Shown piece after piece: positions 28,922 through 39,911 of a DNA stretch of 64,000 nucleotides; position 1 is the first letter of the stretch, and every line of letters begins with the position of its first letter. The translations under genes were made by a program, and so were the position numbers. The notes below the pieces were generated by a model, which was given only the letters and a program-made list of their open reading frames with translations, was not told where the DNA came from and searched no databases. Origin of the DNA: a beta proteobacterium AAP99 (lineage in GTDB: Bacteria > Pseudomonadota > Gammaproteobacteria > Burkholderiales > Burkholderiaceae_C); contig LJIA01000006.1 in NCBI GenBank assembly GCA_001295775.1, positions 1 to 64,000 on the forward strand, written 5' to 3'.

Positions 28922-30169
28922 TCAGAGCACGGCGGCGAGCTGATCGATGTCGATCAATCGCTGCTCGCCTTCTTCGCGCAGGGGTTTGAGGGTGACCGAA
29001 CGTGCGTCCCGCTCGGTTTCGCCGATGATCAGCGCCCAACGGGCGCCGGACGCATCAGCCTTCTTCATCTGGCTCTTGAAACTGCCACCGCCCGCGTGGG
29101 CGATGACGCGCTTGCCTGCATCACGCAGGTACTCGGCCACTTCGTTGGCAAAAGTCTGGGCATCGGCATGCACCACATAGGCATCCGGCGCATGGACCGG
29201 CATCGCCGCGGCAACCTCGGCGAGCTTGAGCATGACCCGCTCAATGCCCATGCCAAAGCCGACCCCCGGCGTGGGCTTGCCGCCCAACTGCTCGAACAGT
29301 CCGTCGTAACGTCCGCCGCCGGTAATCGTGAGGGTGCGGCCATCAATCGGCGTGACCCACTCGAAAACCGTACGGTTGTAGTAGTCGAGGCCCCTAACCA
29401 GGCGAGGATTGATGCGAAAGCCCAGGCCGGCCTGTGTGAGGAGCCGCTGCAAGCCTTCGAAGTGCGCTAGCGATGCGTCTCCTAGCACGTCCAGCAGCTT
29501 CGGGGCGGCCTCGACCATGGCCTGCATGGCGGGATTTTTCGTGTCGAGGATACGCAGCGGGTTGCTGTGCAAACGACGCTTGGCGTCCTCGTCGAGCAGG
29601 TCGGCGTGCGCCTCGAAGTACGCGATCAGCCGCTCCCGGTGAGTGCGACGCTCAGCGGCATCACCGATCGAGTTGATCTCCAGTTCGACGTCCGTCAGAC
29701 CAAGGCGCTTCCAGATGCGTGCAAGCATGACGATCTGCTCCGCATCCACGTCCGGACCCTCGAAGCCCAGCGCCTCCACGTCGAACTGGTAGAACTGGCG
29801 GTAACGCCCCTTTTGCGGCCGTTCGTGGCGGAACACCGGTCCCATGGCCCAGACGCGCTGCGGTCCGGCGTGCAGCCAGGAATGCTCGATGGCGGATCGG
29901 ATGATGCCCGCGGTGAGCTCCGGACGCAAAGTGAGCTTGTCCCCGTTCAACTGATCCTCGAACGAGTACATCTCTTTCTCGACGATGTCGGTCACCTCGC
30001 CGATCGAGCGCACGAACAGGTTGGTGGGCTCCACGATCGGTGCGCGCACGAGGCGATAGCCGTACTGGCGCGCGACCTCACGAACGGTATCTTCGAACCA
30101 CTCCCATCGCCCGGATTCTTCGGGCAAAAGGTCGTTCATGCCTTTGACGGCTTGGATCTTCTGAAGCAT
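28922..30169 (-). CDS. hisS: Histidyl-tRNA synthetase
   Basis: A 415-residue class II aminoacyl-tRNA synthetase charging tRNA-His. Motif 2 region FRHERPQKGRYRQF, the histidine-specific loop LVRGLDYYNRTVFE and GGGRYDGL, and motif 3 GFGMGIERV are all visible, followed by the anticodon-binding domain. Normal length. The start follows ispG with 11 bases between. Confidence 0.98.
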   Translation of the reverse strand: MLQKIQAVKGMNDLLPEESGRWEWFEDTVREVARQYGYRLVRAPIVEPTNLFVRSIGEVTDIVEKEMYSFEDQLNGDKLTLRPELTAGIIRSAIEHSWLHAGPQRVWAMGPVFRHERPQKGRYRQFYQFDVEALGFEGPDVDAEQIVMLARIWKRLGLTDVELEINSIGDAAERRTHRERLIAYFEAHADLLDEDAKRRLHSNPLRILDTKNPAMQAMVEAAPKLLDVLGDASLAHFEGLQRLLTQAGLGFRINPRLVRGLDYYNRTVFEWVTPIDGRTLTITGGGRYDGLFEQLGGKPTPGVGFGMGIERVMLKLAEVAAAMPVHAPDAYVVHADAQTFANEVAEYLRDAGKRVIAHAGGGSFKSQMKKADASGARWALIIGETERDARSVTLKPLREEGEQRLIDIDQLAAVL

Positions 30170-30180
30170 GGAGGATGGGA

Positions 30181-31503
30181 TCAGGCGGCCGGGGCGGTTT
30201 CGGCCTGGACGGCGTTGCCGTACTTGGATTGAACGTAATTATCGACGATTGCCTGAAACTCCTCGGCAATGCGCTCGCCCTTGAGTGTCACGACCCGTTC
30301 GCCGTCCACATAGACCGGGGCCACAGGCGCCTCGCCGGAGCCCGGCAGGCTGATGCCGATGTTTGCGTGTTTGCTCTCGCCGGGGCCGTTCACCACGCAA
30401 CCCATGACCGCTACCTGCATGGTCTCCACGCCGGGATACTGGGTGCGCCAGACCACCATCTGGTCACGCAAGTAGCCCTGAATCTTCTGCGCCAGTTCCT
30501 GGAAGAAGGTGCTGGTGGTGCGGCCGCAGCCCGGGCAGGCGATCACCATGGGCGAAAACGCGCGCAGACCGAGCGACTGCAGGATTTCCTGCGCGACGAT
30601 CACTTCTTGCGTGCGCGACGCACCCGGCTCCGGGGTCAGCGACACCCGGATCGTGTCGCCAATGCCTTCCTGCAGCAGCAGGGACAGCGCCGCAGTGGAC
30701 GCCACGATGCCCTTGCTGCCCATGCCGGCCTCGGTCAGACCCACGTGCAAGGGGTAATCGCAGCGCCGAGATAGCTCGCGGTAGACCGCGACCACATCCT
30801 GGACGTTGCTCACCTTGCACGACAGGATGATGCCTTCGGGGTTCTGGCCAATGCTTTCCGCCAGTTGTGCAGACTCCAGCGCCGATACGACCAGCGCCTC
30901 ACGCATCACCGCCTGGGCGTCCCAAGGCTCGGTGCGCGCATGGTTTTCGTCCATCATGCGCGCCAGCACGGACTGATCGAGGCTGCCCCAGTTCACGCCG
31001 ATGCGCACCGGCTTGTTGTACTTGCAGGCCACCTCGATCATCTGCGCGAAGTTGTCGTCGCGCTTGCTTGCGCTGCCCACATTGCCAGGATTGATGCGGT
31101 ACTTGGACAGCGCCTCGGCGCACGCCGGGTGCTGCGTGAGCAGCTTGTGGCCGTTGTAGTGAAAGTCCCCGATCAGCGGCACGTCGATCCCCATGCGGTC
31201 CAGCTGCTCGCGAATCTTGGGCACCGCGGCGGCGGCGGCCGGCGTATTGACCGTGATGCGGACCTTCTCGCTGCCCGCCTGGGCCAACTCCTTGACCTGG
31301 ATGGCCGTGCCAATGTGGTCCTCTGTGTCCGTGTTGGTCATCGACTGCACCACCACCGGCGCACCGCCACCCACGAACACCGTGCGCGACGCCCACTTGA
31401 CTGCCACCAGGCGCGTGCGCTTGCGCGGGTGCGGGCCCACGGGCATCGGCGCTGCAGATGCTGGCGTGTTGACTGCCGAGGGGGCCTTGCAGGGTTCGTT
31501 CAT
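30181..31503 (-). CDS. ispG: 4-hydroxy-3-methylbut-2-enyl diphosphate synthase IspG
   Basis: A 440-residue iron-sulfur enzyme of the MEP isoprenoid pathway that converts MEcPP to HMBPP. The TIM-barrel N-terminal part opens with [19 protein letters not shown], and the C-terminal part has the cluster ligands CPGCGRT and CVVNGPGE. An insertion between barrel and cluster domain, common in beta/gamma proteobacterial IspG, may explain the length. Between rodZ and hisS. Confidence 0.97.
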   Translation of the reverse strand: MNEPCKAPSAVNTPASAAPMPVGPHPRKRTRLVAVKWASRTVFVGGGAPVVVQSMTNTDTEDHIGTAIQVKELAQAGSEKVRITVNTPAAAAAVPKIREQLDRMGIDVPLIGDFHYNGHKLLTQHPACAEALSKYRINPGNVGSASKRDDNFAQMIEVACKYNKPVRIGVNWGSLDQSVLARMMDENHARTEPWDAQAVMREALVVSALESAQLAESIGQNPEGIILSCKVSNVQDVVAVYRELSRRCDYPLHVGLTEAGMGSKGIVASTAALSLLLQEGIGDTIRVSLTPEPGASRTQEVIVAQEILQSLGLRAFSPMVIACPGCGRTTSTFFQELAQKIQGYLRDQMVVWRTQYPGVETMQVAVMGCVVNGPGESKHANIGISLPGSGEAPVAPVYVDGERVVTLKGERIAEEFQAIVDNYVQSKYGNAVQAETAPAA

Positions 31504-31540
31504 TGTTTGCTCACTGCGCAGACCGATCGACCTGCGTTTC

Positions 31541-32719
31541 TCAATTCAAGGTCATGCGGGCCACGTTGGCCTGCTTGTAGGGCGCCAGATCCACCGCCTT
31601 GCCGTCCGCCTCCAGACTCACGCCATCGGCTGATCCGATCACCAGACGCAGCGGCGGCTTGCCGGAGAGCACCTGCTCGCTGCCGGCCCGATTGAGCTGG
31701 GAAACAAGGATGGATCCGGACGCATCACGGATCTCCACCCACGCGTCCGCGCGGTAAACCAGCCGAACCCGGCGCTCACCTGCCGTGGGCATGGCGCCGG
31801 CAGCGGCAGGCGCACCGGCCGAAGCAGGCGGCGCGGCGGGTGCGGTTGCGGGCGGAACCGGGCCAGCAGGCGCTGCGGCCGACGCCGTTGGTGCGGGACC
31901 CGCCGGCGCAGCCGCCTGGGCCGAAGGCGCGGCCGCCTGGGCATCGGCCACTGCTGGCGTCTGGACGACGCTGGCCCCAGCTGGCGCAGTGGCCGCGGGC
32001 GCAGGCGATGGCGTCGGGTTCGCGACGGTCTCGACCGCAGCCTTGGGCGGCAACACGATGGTTTCGGACTTGGACATCCACGCCGACAAGCCAGCCATGC
32101 TGACCAGACGCTCACCGAAGACCCCCATGACCACGGCGAGGACAGCCAGCACAACCGCACCGCCGATCAGCACCGGGTTGGCCGAGGTCTTGTTGCGCAG
32201 CGCGCCGGCTTCGTCATAGCGGGCGAGCGTGGTCGGATCGTCGCGCAGCAGGTCGCTGGGTCGAAGCTGACGGTAGTGCTCGCTCAGCGCAGTCAGGTCG
32301 TCCGATGGATCCAGATCCACCAGGCGCGCGTAGTTCTTGATGAAGCCCTGGCAATAGGCCTGGGCGGGCAGATTTGCCCAGTCACGGCTCTCGATGGCCT
32401 CGACCTGTGCCGCGGACAGACGCAGGCGCCGCGCGGCCTCGTCCAGGCTCCAGCCGCGGGCTTCGCGGCCCTGCTTCAGACTCACCTTGGGTGCGACAAC
32501 GGCTATGGGCTCGGTGCGTTCTTCTACGGAGTCGGCCACAGCCACCTCAGGCTCCGTGTGCGCCAACGTCGTCGCCTCGTCCTGGCCAGCGGCGTCGGCA
32601 GCGTCCGTTGCGGGCTGTTCAGACGATTGCGTCGGCTGCGGCTCAGACGGCTGGGCGGCATCCGGGTGCGGCTGCTCGGCAGACTCACCCAGGGCAAGCT
32701 GGCGCTGCGGCTCACTCAT
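31541..32719 (-). CDS. rodZ: Cytoskeletal adaptor RodZ
   Basis: A 392-residue membrane protein linking MreB to the cell-wall elongation machinery. An acidic, Gln/Pro-rich N-terminus leads to a helix-turn-helix (about residues 80-150, [22 protein letters not shown] by outline, then [20 protein letters not shown]). A transmembrane helix ([19 protein letters not shown]) is followed by a long Ala/Pro-rich periplasmic linker and a C-terminal domain ([18 protein letters not shown]). The ATG overlaps the pilW stop by 8 bases (ATGAGTGA), so translation is coupled. Confidence 0.93.
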   Translation of the reverse strand: MSEPQRQLALGESAEQPHPDAAQPSEPQPTQSSEQPATDAADAAGQDEATTLAHTEPEVAVADSVEERTEPIAVVAPKVSLKQGREARGWSLDEAARRLRLSAAQVEAIESRDWANLPAQAYCQGFIKNYARLVDLDPSDDLTALSEHYRQLRPSDLLRDDPTTLARYDEAGALRNKTSANPVLIGGAVVLAVLAVVMGVFGERLVSMAGLSAWMSKSETIVLPPKAAVETVANPTPSPAPAATAPAGASVVQTPAVADAQAAAPSAQAAAPAGPAPTASAAAPAGPVPPATAPAAPPASAGAPAAAGAMPTAGERRVRLVYRADAWVEIRDASGSILVSQLNRAGSEQVLSGKPPLRLVIGSADGVSLEADGKAVDLAPYKQANVARMTLN

Positions 32720-33617
32720 CGAAGGCTCCACGCTGGAAGGCAGCCCATTCAGGCGAGCTGATGAACCCGCGGCGCAGCCGCGTGGCCAGCGCCTGCTTCT
32801 CGCCTTCATCCTTGCGGGCATGGGCCACGCGAATGGCCAGCCACAGCGCCTCGGGCGACTGCTCGGGCAGCATCTTGTTCAGCCGCTCGGCGTAGAACCA
32901 GGCGCGCTCCAGATCCTTTGCGCGCAGATACATCAGCGCGAGGTTGTAGACACCCACGACATTGCCCGGCTCCATCTCGAAGGAGCGCATCAGGTAGGTT
33001 TCTGCGGCCTTCCAATCCTGCACGCGCATCAGACAGATGCCCGCGTTGCGGATCGGCATGGCCGGCGTCTGATACAGCGGATTGCGCGCCGCAGCATCAA
33101 AGAAGCGGATGGACTCGCGCTCGCGGCCCTGTTGGCAGAGAAACCAGCCAAAGTTGTTGTTGATGTCCGAGTCGGTCGGCGACAGGCGCAGGGCCCGCAG
33201 GAAGCTGGCTTCGGCGTCCTTGGTTTCGCCAATCGAGCTCAGCACGATGGCGCGCATGCTGTGCACGTCGGCAAAGTTCGGGTCGGCCGCTTCTGCCGAG
33301 CGCAATTCCTCGAGCGCCGTCTTGATCTGGCGCTCCTTGAAATAGTTGACTGCCAGTTCCAGCCGGATCTTGGCGCGGCGGCGCTGATCGGTGTTGGCCG
33401 CTGCCGCTGCAGCCTCCTGGGCACGCAGAAATTCGCTGCTGCTTACACCCATCTGGGACGCGGGCGCATCTTCGGGCGGCTTCGCGGGGCGGGTTCCGTC
33501 GGCAGATACACACGCAGACAGCGCAAGCACAGCCAGCAACGCTGTGAGGGCCGGCATGCGGAAACGCATGGACCGCCCGGGTGCTGGAACTGCGCGCGTT
33601 GTGCTGCCTGTAAACAT
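32712..33617 (-). CDS. pilW: Type IV pilus biogenesis lipoprotein PilW (PilF)
   Basis: A 301-residue TPR lipoprotein that helps the secretin PilQ assemble and reach the outer membrane. The start has a strong ribosome site (GGAGG, 6 bases before ATG). The signal peptide (about residues 17-36) ends in the lipobox LSAC. About six TPR units follow, with NNNFGWFLCQQGRERE as the recognisable core. An ORF extension upstream to 33884 overlaps rlmN and is rejected. Gene order rlmN-pilW-rodZ-ispG-hisS is conserved in proteobacteria. Confidence 0.93.
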   Translation of the reverse strand: MFTGSTTRAVPAPGRSMRFRMPALTALLAVLALSACVSADGTRPAKPPEDAPASQMGVSSSEFLRAQEAAAAAANTDQRRRAKIRLELAVNYFKERQIKTALEELRSAEAADPNFADVHSMRAIVLSSIGETKDAEASFLRALRLSPTDSDINNNFGWFLCQQGRERESIRFFDAAARNPLYQTPAMPIRNAGICLMRVQDWKAAETYLMRSFEMEPGNVVGVYNLALMYLRAKDLERAWFYAERLNKMLPEQSPEALWLAIRVAHARKDEGEKQALATRLRRGFISSPEWAAFQRGAFDE

Positions 33618-33684
33618 CAATCGCCTCCGGTGCCCGCTTGCTGGGGGTCTCTGGTCTTGCGCTGCGCCTGCGCTGGGTTGCGAA

Positions 33685-34839
<1,155 letters not shown>

Positions 34840-34900
34840 GGGTACAGCTTGTACTGCGCGCCGGGCGAGGCAACCATTGGGGCCGCCCCGCGCATCCGGC

Positions 34901-35326
34901 TTAGCGCGAGTAGACGTTCATGCCCGGGAAGAAGAAGGCGACTTCATTGGCGGCCGTTTCCGGGGCGTCCGAACCGTGCACGGCGTTGGCGTCGATGCTG
35001 TCGGCAAAGTCGGCGCGGATGGTGCCGGGTGCGGCCTTCTTCGGGTCCGTGGCGCCCATCAGGTCGCGGTTCTTGGCAATGGCGCCCTCACCTTCCAGCA
35101 CCTGGATCATCACCGGGCCGGAGACCATGAAGTCCACCAGGTCCTTGAAGAAGGGGCGGGCCTTGTGCACGCCGTAGAACTGCTCCGCCTCACCGCGCGA
35201 CAGATGCACCATCTTGGCGGCGATGACCTTCAGGCCGGCCTCTTCGAAGCGGGTGTAGATCTTGCCGATCACGTTCTTGGCAACGGCGTCGGGCTTGATG
35301 ATGGACAGGGTGCGTTCGATGGCCAT
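34901..35326 (-). CDS. ndk: Nucleoside diphosphate kinase
   Basis: A 141-residue enzyme balancing NTP pools by phosphate transfer through a histidine. The active-site His lies in the conserved [12 protein letters not shown] near residue 117. The N-terminus [13 protein letters not shown] and the mid-protein VMISGP-like run (here FMVSGPVMI) are typical. Full length. First gene of the rlmN-pilW-rodZ-ispG-hisS block. Confidence 0.98.
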   Translation of the reverse strand: MAIERTLSIIKPDAVAKNVIGKIYTRFEEAGLKVIAAKMVHLSRGEAEQFYGVHKARPFFKDLVDFMVSGPVMIQVLEGEGAIAKNRDLMGATDPKKAAPGTIRADFADSIDANAVHGSDAPETAANEVAFFFPGMNVYSR

Positions 35327-35578
35327 GTGAAGGTTCTCCGGGTTTTGCGCCGCGCCGAGCAGGGTCTTGGCGGCTTAAGTGCTTGATTCTTGGGAGGATT
35401 CTGAAGCTCAGAAAACCCGTAATTGTAGCTTGTTGCGGTGCGGCAGCGCGAAGCGCGTTGTAGACAATCGGATCAATTGCGCCGAGGTAATCGCCACAAA
35501 CATGCACCGGTCTGCGCTCGCGAGAGCTTTGCAAGCTTGGACACGCCTGTGAGCCGGTTAACGGACTGTCCAGCCAGC

Positions 35579-36025
35579 TCAATCGCCTGAATCGCGCCAG
35601 TCATGTAAGGGCTGGCACAACAACTCCGCTGGAGCAGACGCCCAGTAATTCACACACTCAACGCGCGAACGATCGGAACCGATGGGCAATTCGTCTAGAA
35701 AGCGGAGTGCCTCTACCGTTACCGCATGCTTTCCGAATTGTGTCACCAAGTAGAAAGGGACCAACCGGTTGCTTGCATCCAACTTTGACGCGTGAATATC
35801 ACGGATGAGTTCCTCCAACGATCGAGGCGCGTCGGGCTGAAGCGCCACGAGCATCCGACTTGCCTGCACGGATGCCGAGTTACCTCTACCCGCGAGCGCT
35901 GTCTGCCACAAGCCAACAAACACCGTCTCAACATCGACCTCAGAAAGTCGCTTGTGCAGCACCAGAAACTGTTCATCCGTCTTGATACTGGATAGCGCTG
36001 ACTCAAGCAGTTCGGTCTCTTTCAT
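35579..36025 (-). CDS. Hypothetical soluble protein
   Basis: A 148-residue helical protein without signal peptide or membrane segment. I recognise no family. Visible runs are SLEELIRDIHASKL and RVECVNYWASAPAELLCQPLHDW. The ATG is chosen over a TTG two codons upstream. It starts 17 bases after the stop of the carboxypeptidase gene and may be co-transcribed. Codon use is less GC-biased than neighbours, which suggests more recent arrival. Confidence 0.55.
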   Translation of the reverse strand: MKETELLESALSSIKTDEQFLVLHKRLSEVDVETVFVGLWQTALAGRGNSASVQASRMLVALQPDAPRSLEELIRDIHASKLDASNRLVPFYLVTQFGKHAVTVEALRFLDELPIGSDRSRVECVNYWASAPAELLCQPLHDWRDSGD

Positions 36026-36041
36026 GAGCAAAGTGCCCCCC

Positions 36042-37187
36042 CTAGCTCCGCCCCAACGCCCCCAACACCGGCCCCAACACCGCCGCCCCCAGCGCCTTGC
36101 TGCGCGCGCCGTTCCACCCCACCGCCGGCTGTGGGGCGTTGGCGTTGTCCTTGAAGGGCATTTCGAGCGTCAGGCTGACGCAGCCGAAGGTGTGGCCGAC
36201 CCATTTGCTGGCGAGTTTGAGCGCATCCGTGCTGTAGCGGCTGGCCTCATACCCGTACGTGGTCTGGAAGTCCGGGCTGGCGGCGCAGAAGTCGGCCAGG
36301 AATTCGGCCTGCTGGCGCAGCTGGCTTTCTGTGCGGCCGGGCAGCATTTCGCAGCCGGAGATGAAGTTGTAGGGGATGGCTTCGTCGCCATGGGCGTCGA
36401 TGAACAGGGCCACGCCGGTCTCCTGCATGCGGCGGCGCACGTGCAGCACTTCGGGGCTGCGCGTGAGGCTGGGCTCCATCCACTCGCGGTTCAGGTTGGC
36501 GCCGGCGGCGTTCACACGCAGGTTGCCGCGCACGCTGCCGTCCGGGTTCATGTTGGGCACCAGATACAGCGTGGCCCGCTGGCGGAGCTGGCGGGCGGTG
36601 TCGTTGGCAGGGTCGATCAGCGCCTCCAGCAGGCCTTCCATGAACCATTCGGCCATGGATTCGCCGGGGTGCTGGCGGGCGATGATCCAGACGGGCCGCT
36701 TGTCTTTGCCCCCTTCGCCTTCGCCCACGACGAGCAGGTCCAGATCGCGCCCGTCCACGGTGGCGCCCAGGCGCTCGTGGCGCACGCCGGGCTGCATCTG
36801 CATCCGGCCCACCAGCGCCTGATGGCGGGCGTGGCTGTAGGGCTCGAAGTAGGCGACCCAGAGGCTGTCGTACTCGGGCGTGCATTCGATGACAAGCTGG
36901 CCCCCTTCGTAGCGGGTGGGCAGGGTGAACCAGCTGTTGCTGTCATAACTGCCTCGCGCCGCATAGCCCGGCCAGCCGTCCGGGTAGGTGGTCTGGCCGG
37001 CGTTCTCCAGCACGAAGCGGCAGGCCATGCCTTTCACGCCGCTGGCCCGGAAGTGGAACCATTGCAGGAACTCGCTCGGCCCGGCGGTGGTGCTGTCTGG
37101 CCGGATGGCCAGGCGGATGCGGTCTGCGCGGCTGGCGTCCAGCACGGTGATGGCGCCGGAATCGAACTGGCTGGAGATCTGGATCAT
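36042..37187 (-). CDS. M14-family zinc carboxypeptidase (cytosolic CCP-like)
   Basis: A 381-residue protein. An N-terminal beta-sandwich (about residues 1-130) precedes an M14 zinc peptidase domain: the zinc motif HPGES is followed by the substrate-binding NPDGSVRGNLRVNAAGANLNREW and the later zinc ligand in FIDAHGDE. The catalytic Glu is likely in SLTLEMPFKDN. These match the bacterial cytosolic carboxypeptidase (CCP/AGTPBP1-like) group, which trims C-terminal residues from peptides or proteins. No signal peptide, so cytoplasmic. The natural substrate is unknown. Confidence 0.88.
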   Translation of the reverse strand: MIQISSQFDSGAITVLDASRADRIRLAIRPDSTTAGPSEFLQWFHFRASGVKGMACRFVLENAGQTTYPDGWPGYAARGSYDSNSWFTLPTRYEGGQLVIECTPEYDSLWVAYFEPYSHARHQALVGRMQMQPGVRHERLGATVDGRDLDLLVVGEGEGGKDKRPVWIIARQHPGESMAEWFMEGLLEALIDPANDTARQLRQRATLYLVPNMNPDGSVRGNLRVNAAGANLNREWMEPSLTRSPEVLHVRRRMQETGVALFIDAHGDEAIPYNFISGCEMLPGRTESQLRQQAEFLADFCAASPDFQTTYGYEASRYSTDALKLASKWVGHTFGCVSLTLEMPFKDNANAPQPAVGWNGARSKALGAAVLGPVLGALGRS

Positions 37188-37243
37188 GGGTGATTGACAG
37201 GTGTCAAAATCGGCCAAAAATGTTGCAAAAGCATGAAAAGTGA

Positions 37244-37275
37244 CTTTCCGCTTGTCTGATGCGCCTTTTCAGCCA
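37244..37275 (-). repeat. Dispersed hairpin repeat, half copy
   Basis: Read on the minus strand it matches the second half of the repeat seen at 46585, 49461 and 57481 (TGGCTGAAAAGGCGC...ACAAGCGGAAAG). The first arm is not recognisable. It lies in the promoter-side gap of the carboxypeptidase gene. Confidence 0.55.
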
Positions 37276-37476
37276 GTTTCACTGCCAGATCAAGCAAACT
37301 TTCGATAGTTTTCGGCCAAACTCAGTAGAAAAACAGCTCTGAGCGCTGACGTGGGCGTTCTCTAGGGCCTGAATTCCGCCACCCCGGCAATGCGCGGCGG
37401 CCCAGGACTTTGTCGCGCGCCTGCCCTACCGGGAACGCGTCGCCATGAACGCGCCGCCGGGGGAGCGTCCGCCGCC

Positions 37477-38268
37477 TCAAGAGCGCCGGAACACCCAGCG
37501 CGTGCTCATGCTGGCGGTGGGCGCAAAGGTATAGCCATCTTCGGTAAAGGTCTTGAGCTGCTGCGGGTCCGTGATGCGGTTGAGCACAGCAAAGCGCGCC
37601 ATCTGACCGCGGGCCTTCTTGGCGTTGAAGCTGATGACCTTGAACTCGCCGCGGCCGCGGGCTTCCTCAAACACACAGGTGATCAGCGGCAGTTGCGCGC
37701 CCAGGGCCTTGGCGTCCACGGCGGTGAAGTACTCCTCGCTGGCCAGATTCACGATGGCCGTGGGGCTGCCAGCGTCCTTTGCCATCTCGGCCAGGGTGGG
37801 CGTGATGGTGCTGCGCCAGAAGTTGTAGAGGTCCTTGGCGGCGGCGGTCTTGAGCTTGGTGCCCATCTCCAGCCGGTGCGGCTGCATCAGGTCCAGCGGA
37901 CGCAGGATGCCGTACAGGCCGGAGAGGATGCGCAGGTGCTTGTGCATCCACAGCAGATCCGCCTCGCTCATCTTGCGCGCCTGCAGGCCGTCATACACGT
38001 CGCCATCGAAGGCCAGCACGGCCTGCTTGATGCCGGCCGGATACATCGCAGGCTGCGGGTTGGGAACCCAGCCCTGGTAGCGCGCCACATTCAGCTGCGA
38101 GAGCGCTTCCGACAGCTCCATGAGCGCGGCAATGTCGGCCGGTGTCTTGGTCTTGAGCACCTCGATCAGCTGGGCGGCGCGATCATGAAAGATCGGCGCG
38201 GTCTTCAGATCGGTCTGCGGCGGGGTCTCGTAGTCGAGCGTCTTGGCGGGGGACAGAAGAATCAGCAT
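37477..38268 (-). CDS. yaaA: YaaA-family peroxide stress protein
   Basis: A 263-residue protein of the UPF0246/YaaA family, which lowers free iron damage during peroxide stress in E. coli. The family opening MLILLSPAKTLDYE and the runs GLYGILRPLDLMQPHRLEMGTKL (outline), NLASEEYF and ISFNAKKARG are intact. No OxyR site could be pinned down upstream. Alone between the carboxypeptidase and the VOC gene. The start is the ATG of the family motif; upstream in-frame codons are not needed. Confidence 0.94.
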   Translation of the reverse strand: MLILLSPAKTLDYETPPQTDLKTAPIFHDRAAQLIEVLKTKTPADIAALMELSEALSQLNVARYQGWVPNPQPAMYPAGIKQAVLAFDGDVYDGLQARKMSEADLLWMHKHLRILSGLYGILRPLDLMQPHRLEMGTKLKTAAAKDLYNFWRSTITPTLAEMAKDAGSPTAIVNLASEEYFTAVDAKALGAQLPLITCVFEEARGRGEFKVISFNAKKARGQMARFAVLNRITDPQQLKTFTEDGYTFAPTASMSTRWVFRRS

Positions 38269-38510
38269 GAACGGGACTTTGGAAGGCGGGAAACCAGGGA
38301 AATCCGTGGCAGTGGAGTGCGCGGGGCCGTGCGGCCGATGAACTGGACCGACTTGGCGCGAGACCCGTGCAAACGGGCAAGCCGCAGCATAGCCAAGCGC
38401 CGACCGAGCAACACCCCGCCCGACCGCGAGGGAACCCCATGCCCGGCACGCCTTGCATCGGTGCGCCCATACACTGGCCCGCACCCACCCCAGGCACCCG
38501 GAACCCGCCC

Positions 38511-38864
38511 ATGAAACTCACCGGTCTGATCCCCATGCTCCCCGTGAAGAGCATGCCGGCCAGCGTGGCCTTCTACGAACAGCTCGGCTTCGAGGTCGAG
38601 GACCGGCAGGACGCCTGGCGCTGGGCGATGATGCGCTTTGGTGAGTACCGGCTGATGCTGGACGAATCCATCAACGTCCACCCGGCCTTGCCCCGCATGG
38701 GCGTGCTCTACCTGTACCCGGAAGACATCGTGGCCTACCACCGGCAGGTACGCGAGCGAGGGCTGACCGTGCCGGAGCTGGAAACCACCTTCTACGGCAT
38801 GACGGAATTCCGGATTGATGATCCGGACGGCAACCGGCTGTGGATCGGGCAGGAGCTCGGCTGA
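38511..38864 (+). CDS. VOC (glyoxalase/bleomycin-resistance fold) protein
   Basis: A 117-residue single-module pair of beta-alpha-beta-beta-beta units. The opening MLPVKSMPASVAFYEQLGFEVE and the closing FRIDDPDGNRLWIGQE are standard for the vicinal-oxygen-chelate fold. It could bind a metal or a hydrophobic drug; the function cannot be read from sequence. Divergent from yaaA, convergent with hutG. Confidence 0.85.
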   Translation: MKLTGLIPMLPVKSMPASVAFYEQLGFEVEDRQDAWRWAMMRFGEYRLMLDESINVHPALPRMGVLYLYPEDIVAYHRQVRERGLTVPELETTFYGMTEFRIDDPDGNRLWIGQELG

Positions 38865-38906
38865 GTCTTTGCCTCAGGCGCTCGGCTCGGCACCCTGGCC
38901 AGCCGT

Positions 38907-39911
38907 TCAGGCGGCTGCAAGCCCCCGCGCCAGACCACCCGCCAGCAGCGCCGCCAAGCGGGCCGCCACCTTGGCCGTGCGCCCGCCCTCGTCATGCGGC
39001 GGGCTGAGTTCGGCAATCTCGGCCACGCGCAGCTTGCCGCTTGAGGCCACCGTTTCAATCAGCGCCTCCACCGTCTCCAGGCTCACGCCAGCCGCGGCCG
39101 GGGCCGACACACCGGGCGCCACGCTGCCGGGCAGCACGTCCAAGCAGACGGTCAGATAGATGGCATCCAACTCAGCGCAGTGCGCAGCCAGCTCGGTCAG
39201 GCGCGCCGGCAGGTGCCACGGCGCCAGCGCATGGTCTTCCACCCAGTGCACGCCAAGGTGCTCGGCGGTATCGAACAGCGCCTGCGTGTTCGCATGCCGG
39301 CTGACGCCGTAGATGCCGTAGTTGAAGGGCCAGCCGCGTGCGGTCCAGTCCGCCGCGATCTGAGCAAACGGTGTGCCGGAGCTGCCGCGTGGCGCGCGAC
39401 GCAGGTCAAAGTGCGCATCCAGATTGATGACGCCCCAGCGTTCGATTGCCGCTCCGGCCGCGCGGCCCGCTCGGTGCGCGGCAATCCCCTGCCCCGTGCC
39501 CCAGGCCACCTCATGGCCGCCGCCCAGCACCAGCACGCCCTGCCCGGCATCCAGCCAACGCGCCACCTCGACGGCGAGTGCCGCCTGGGCAGGCTCCAGC
39601 GCGTCGCCCTCGCAGACCACATCGCCTGCGTCAAACACCGGGCACGGCGAGTGCCAGGCGAGGTTGGCCAGCGCACGGCGAGCAGCCTCCGGGCCCAGCG
39701 CCGCACCGGGCCGGCCTTGGTTGCGGCGCACGCCGGCGTCGCAGGCAAAGCCTTGCAGCACCACACCGCGCTGCGCCGGCGTCCATTGCGCAGCCGGCTG
39801 CACCTGCTGATGCCAGCGCAGGGCGCGCGGGCTCTCGCCTCGGTCATCCCGGCCGGTCCAGCGTGCCGGGTCCATGGGCAGATGGCGAACGGGGTTCTGA
39901 GCATCAGGCAT
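38907..39911 (-). CDS. hutG: Formimidoylglutamase HutG (ureohydrolase family)
   Basis: A 334-residue arginase-superfamily enzyme, expected to hydrolyse N-formimidoyl-glutamate to glutamate and formamide as the last step of histidine breakdown. Metal ligands: GGGHE (His133), NLDAHFD (Asp165, His167, Asp169) and, in the last motif TVCLDVLP, Asp258. The residue two before Asp258, an Asp ligand in most ureohydrolases, is Cys256 here. The start overlaps the hutI stop by 8 bases. Final gene of the hut operon. Confidence 0.88.
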   Translation of the reverse strand: MPDAQNPVRHLPMDPARWTGRDDRGESPRALRWHQQVQPAAQWTPAQRGVVLQGFACDAGVRRNQGRPGAALGPEAARRALANLAWHSPCPVFDAGDVVCEGDALEPAQAALAVEVARWLDAGQGVLVLGGGHEVAWGTGQGIAAHRAGRAAGAAIERWGVINLDAHFDLRRAPRGSSGTPFAQIAADWTARGWPFNYGIYGVSRHANTQALFDTAEHLGVHWVEDHALAPWHLPARLTELAAHCAELDAIYLTVCLDVLPGSVAPGVSAPAAAGVSLETVEALIETVASSGKLRVAEIAELSPPHDEGGRTAKVAARLAALLAGGLARGLAAA

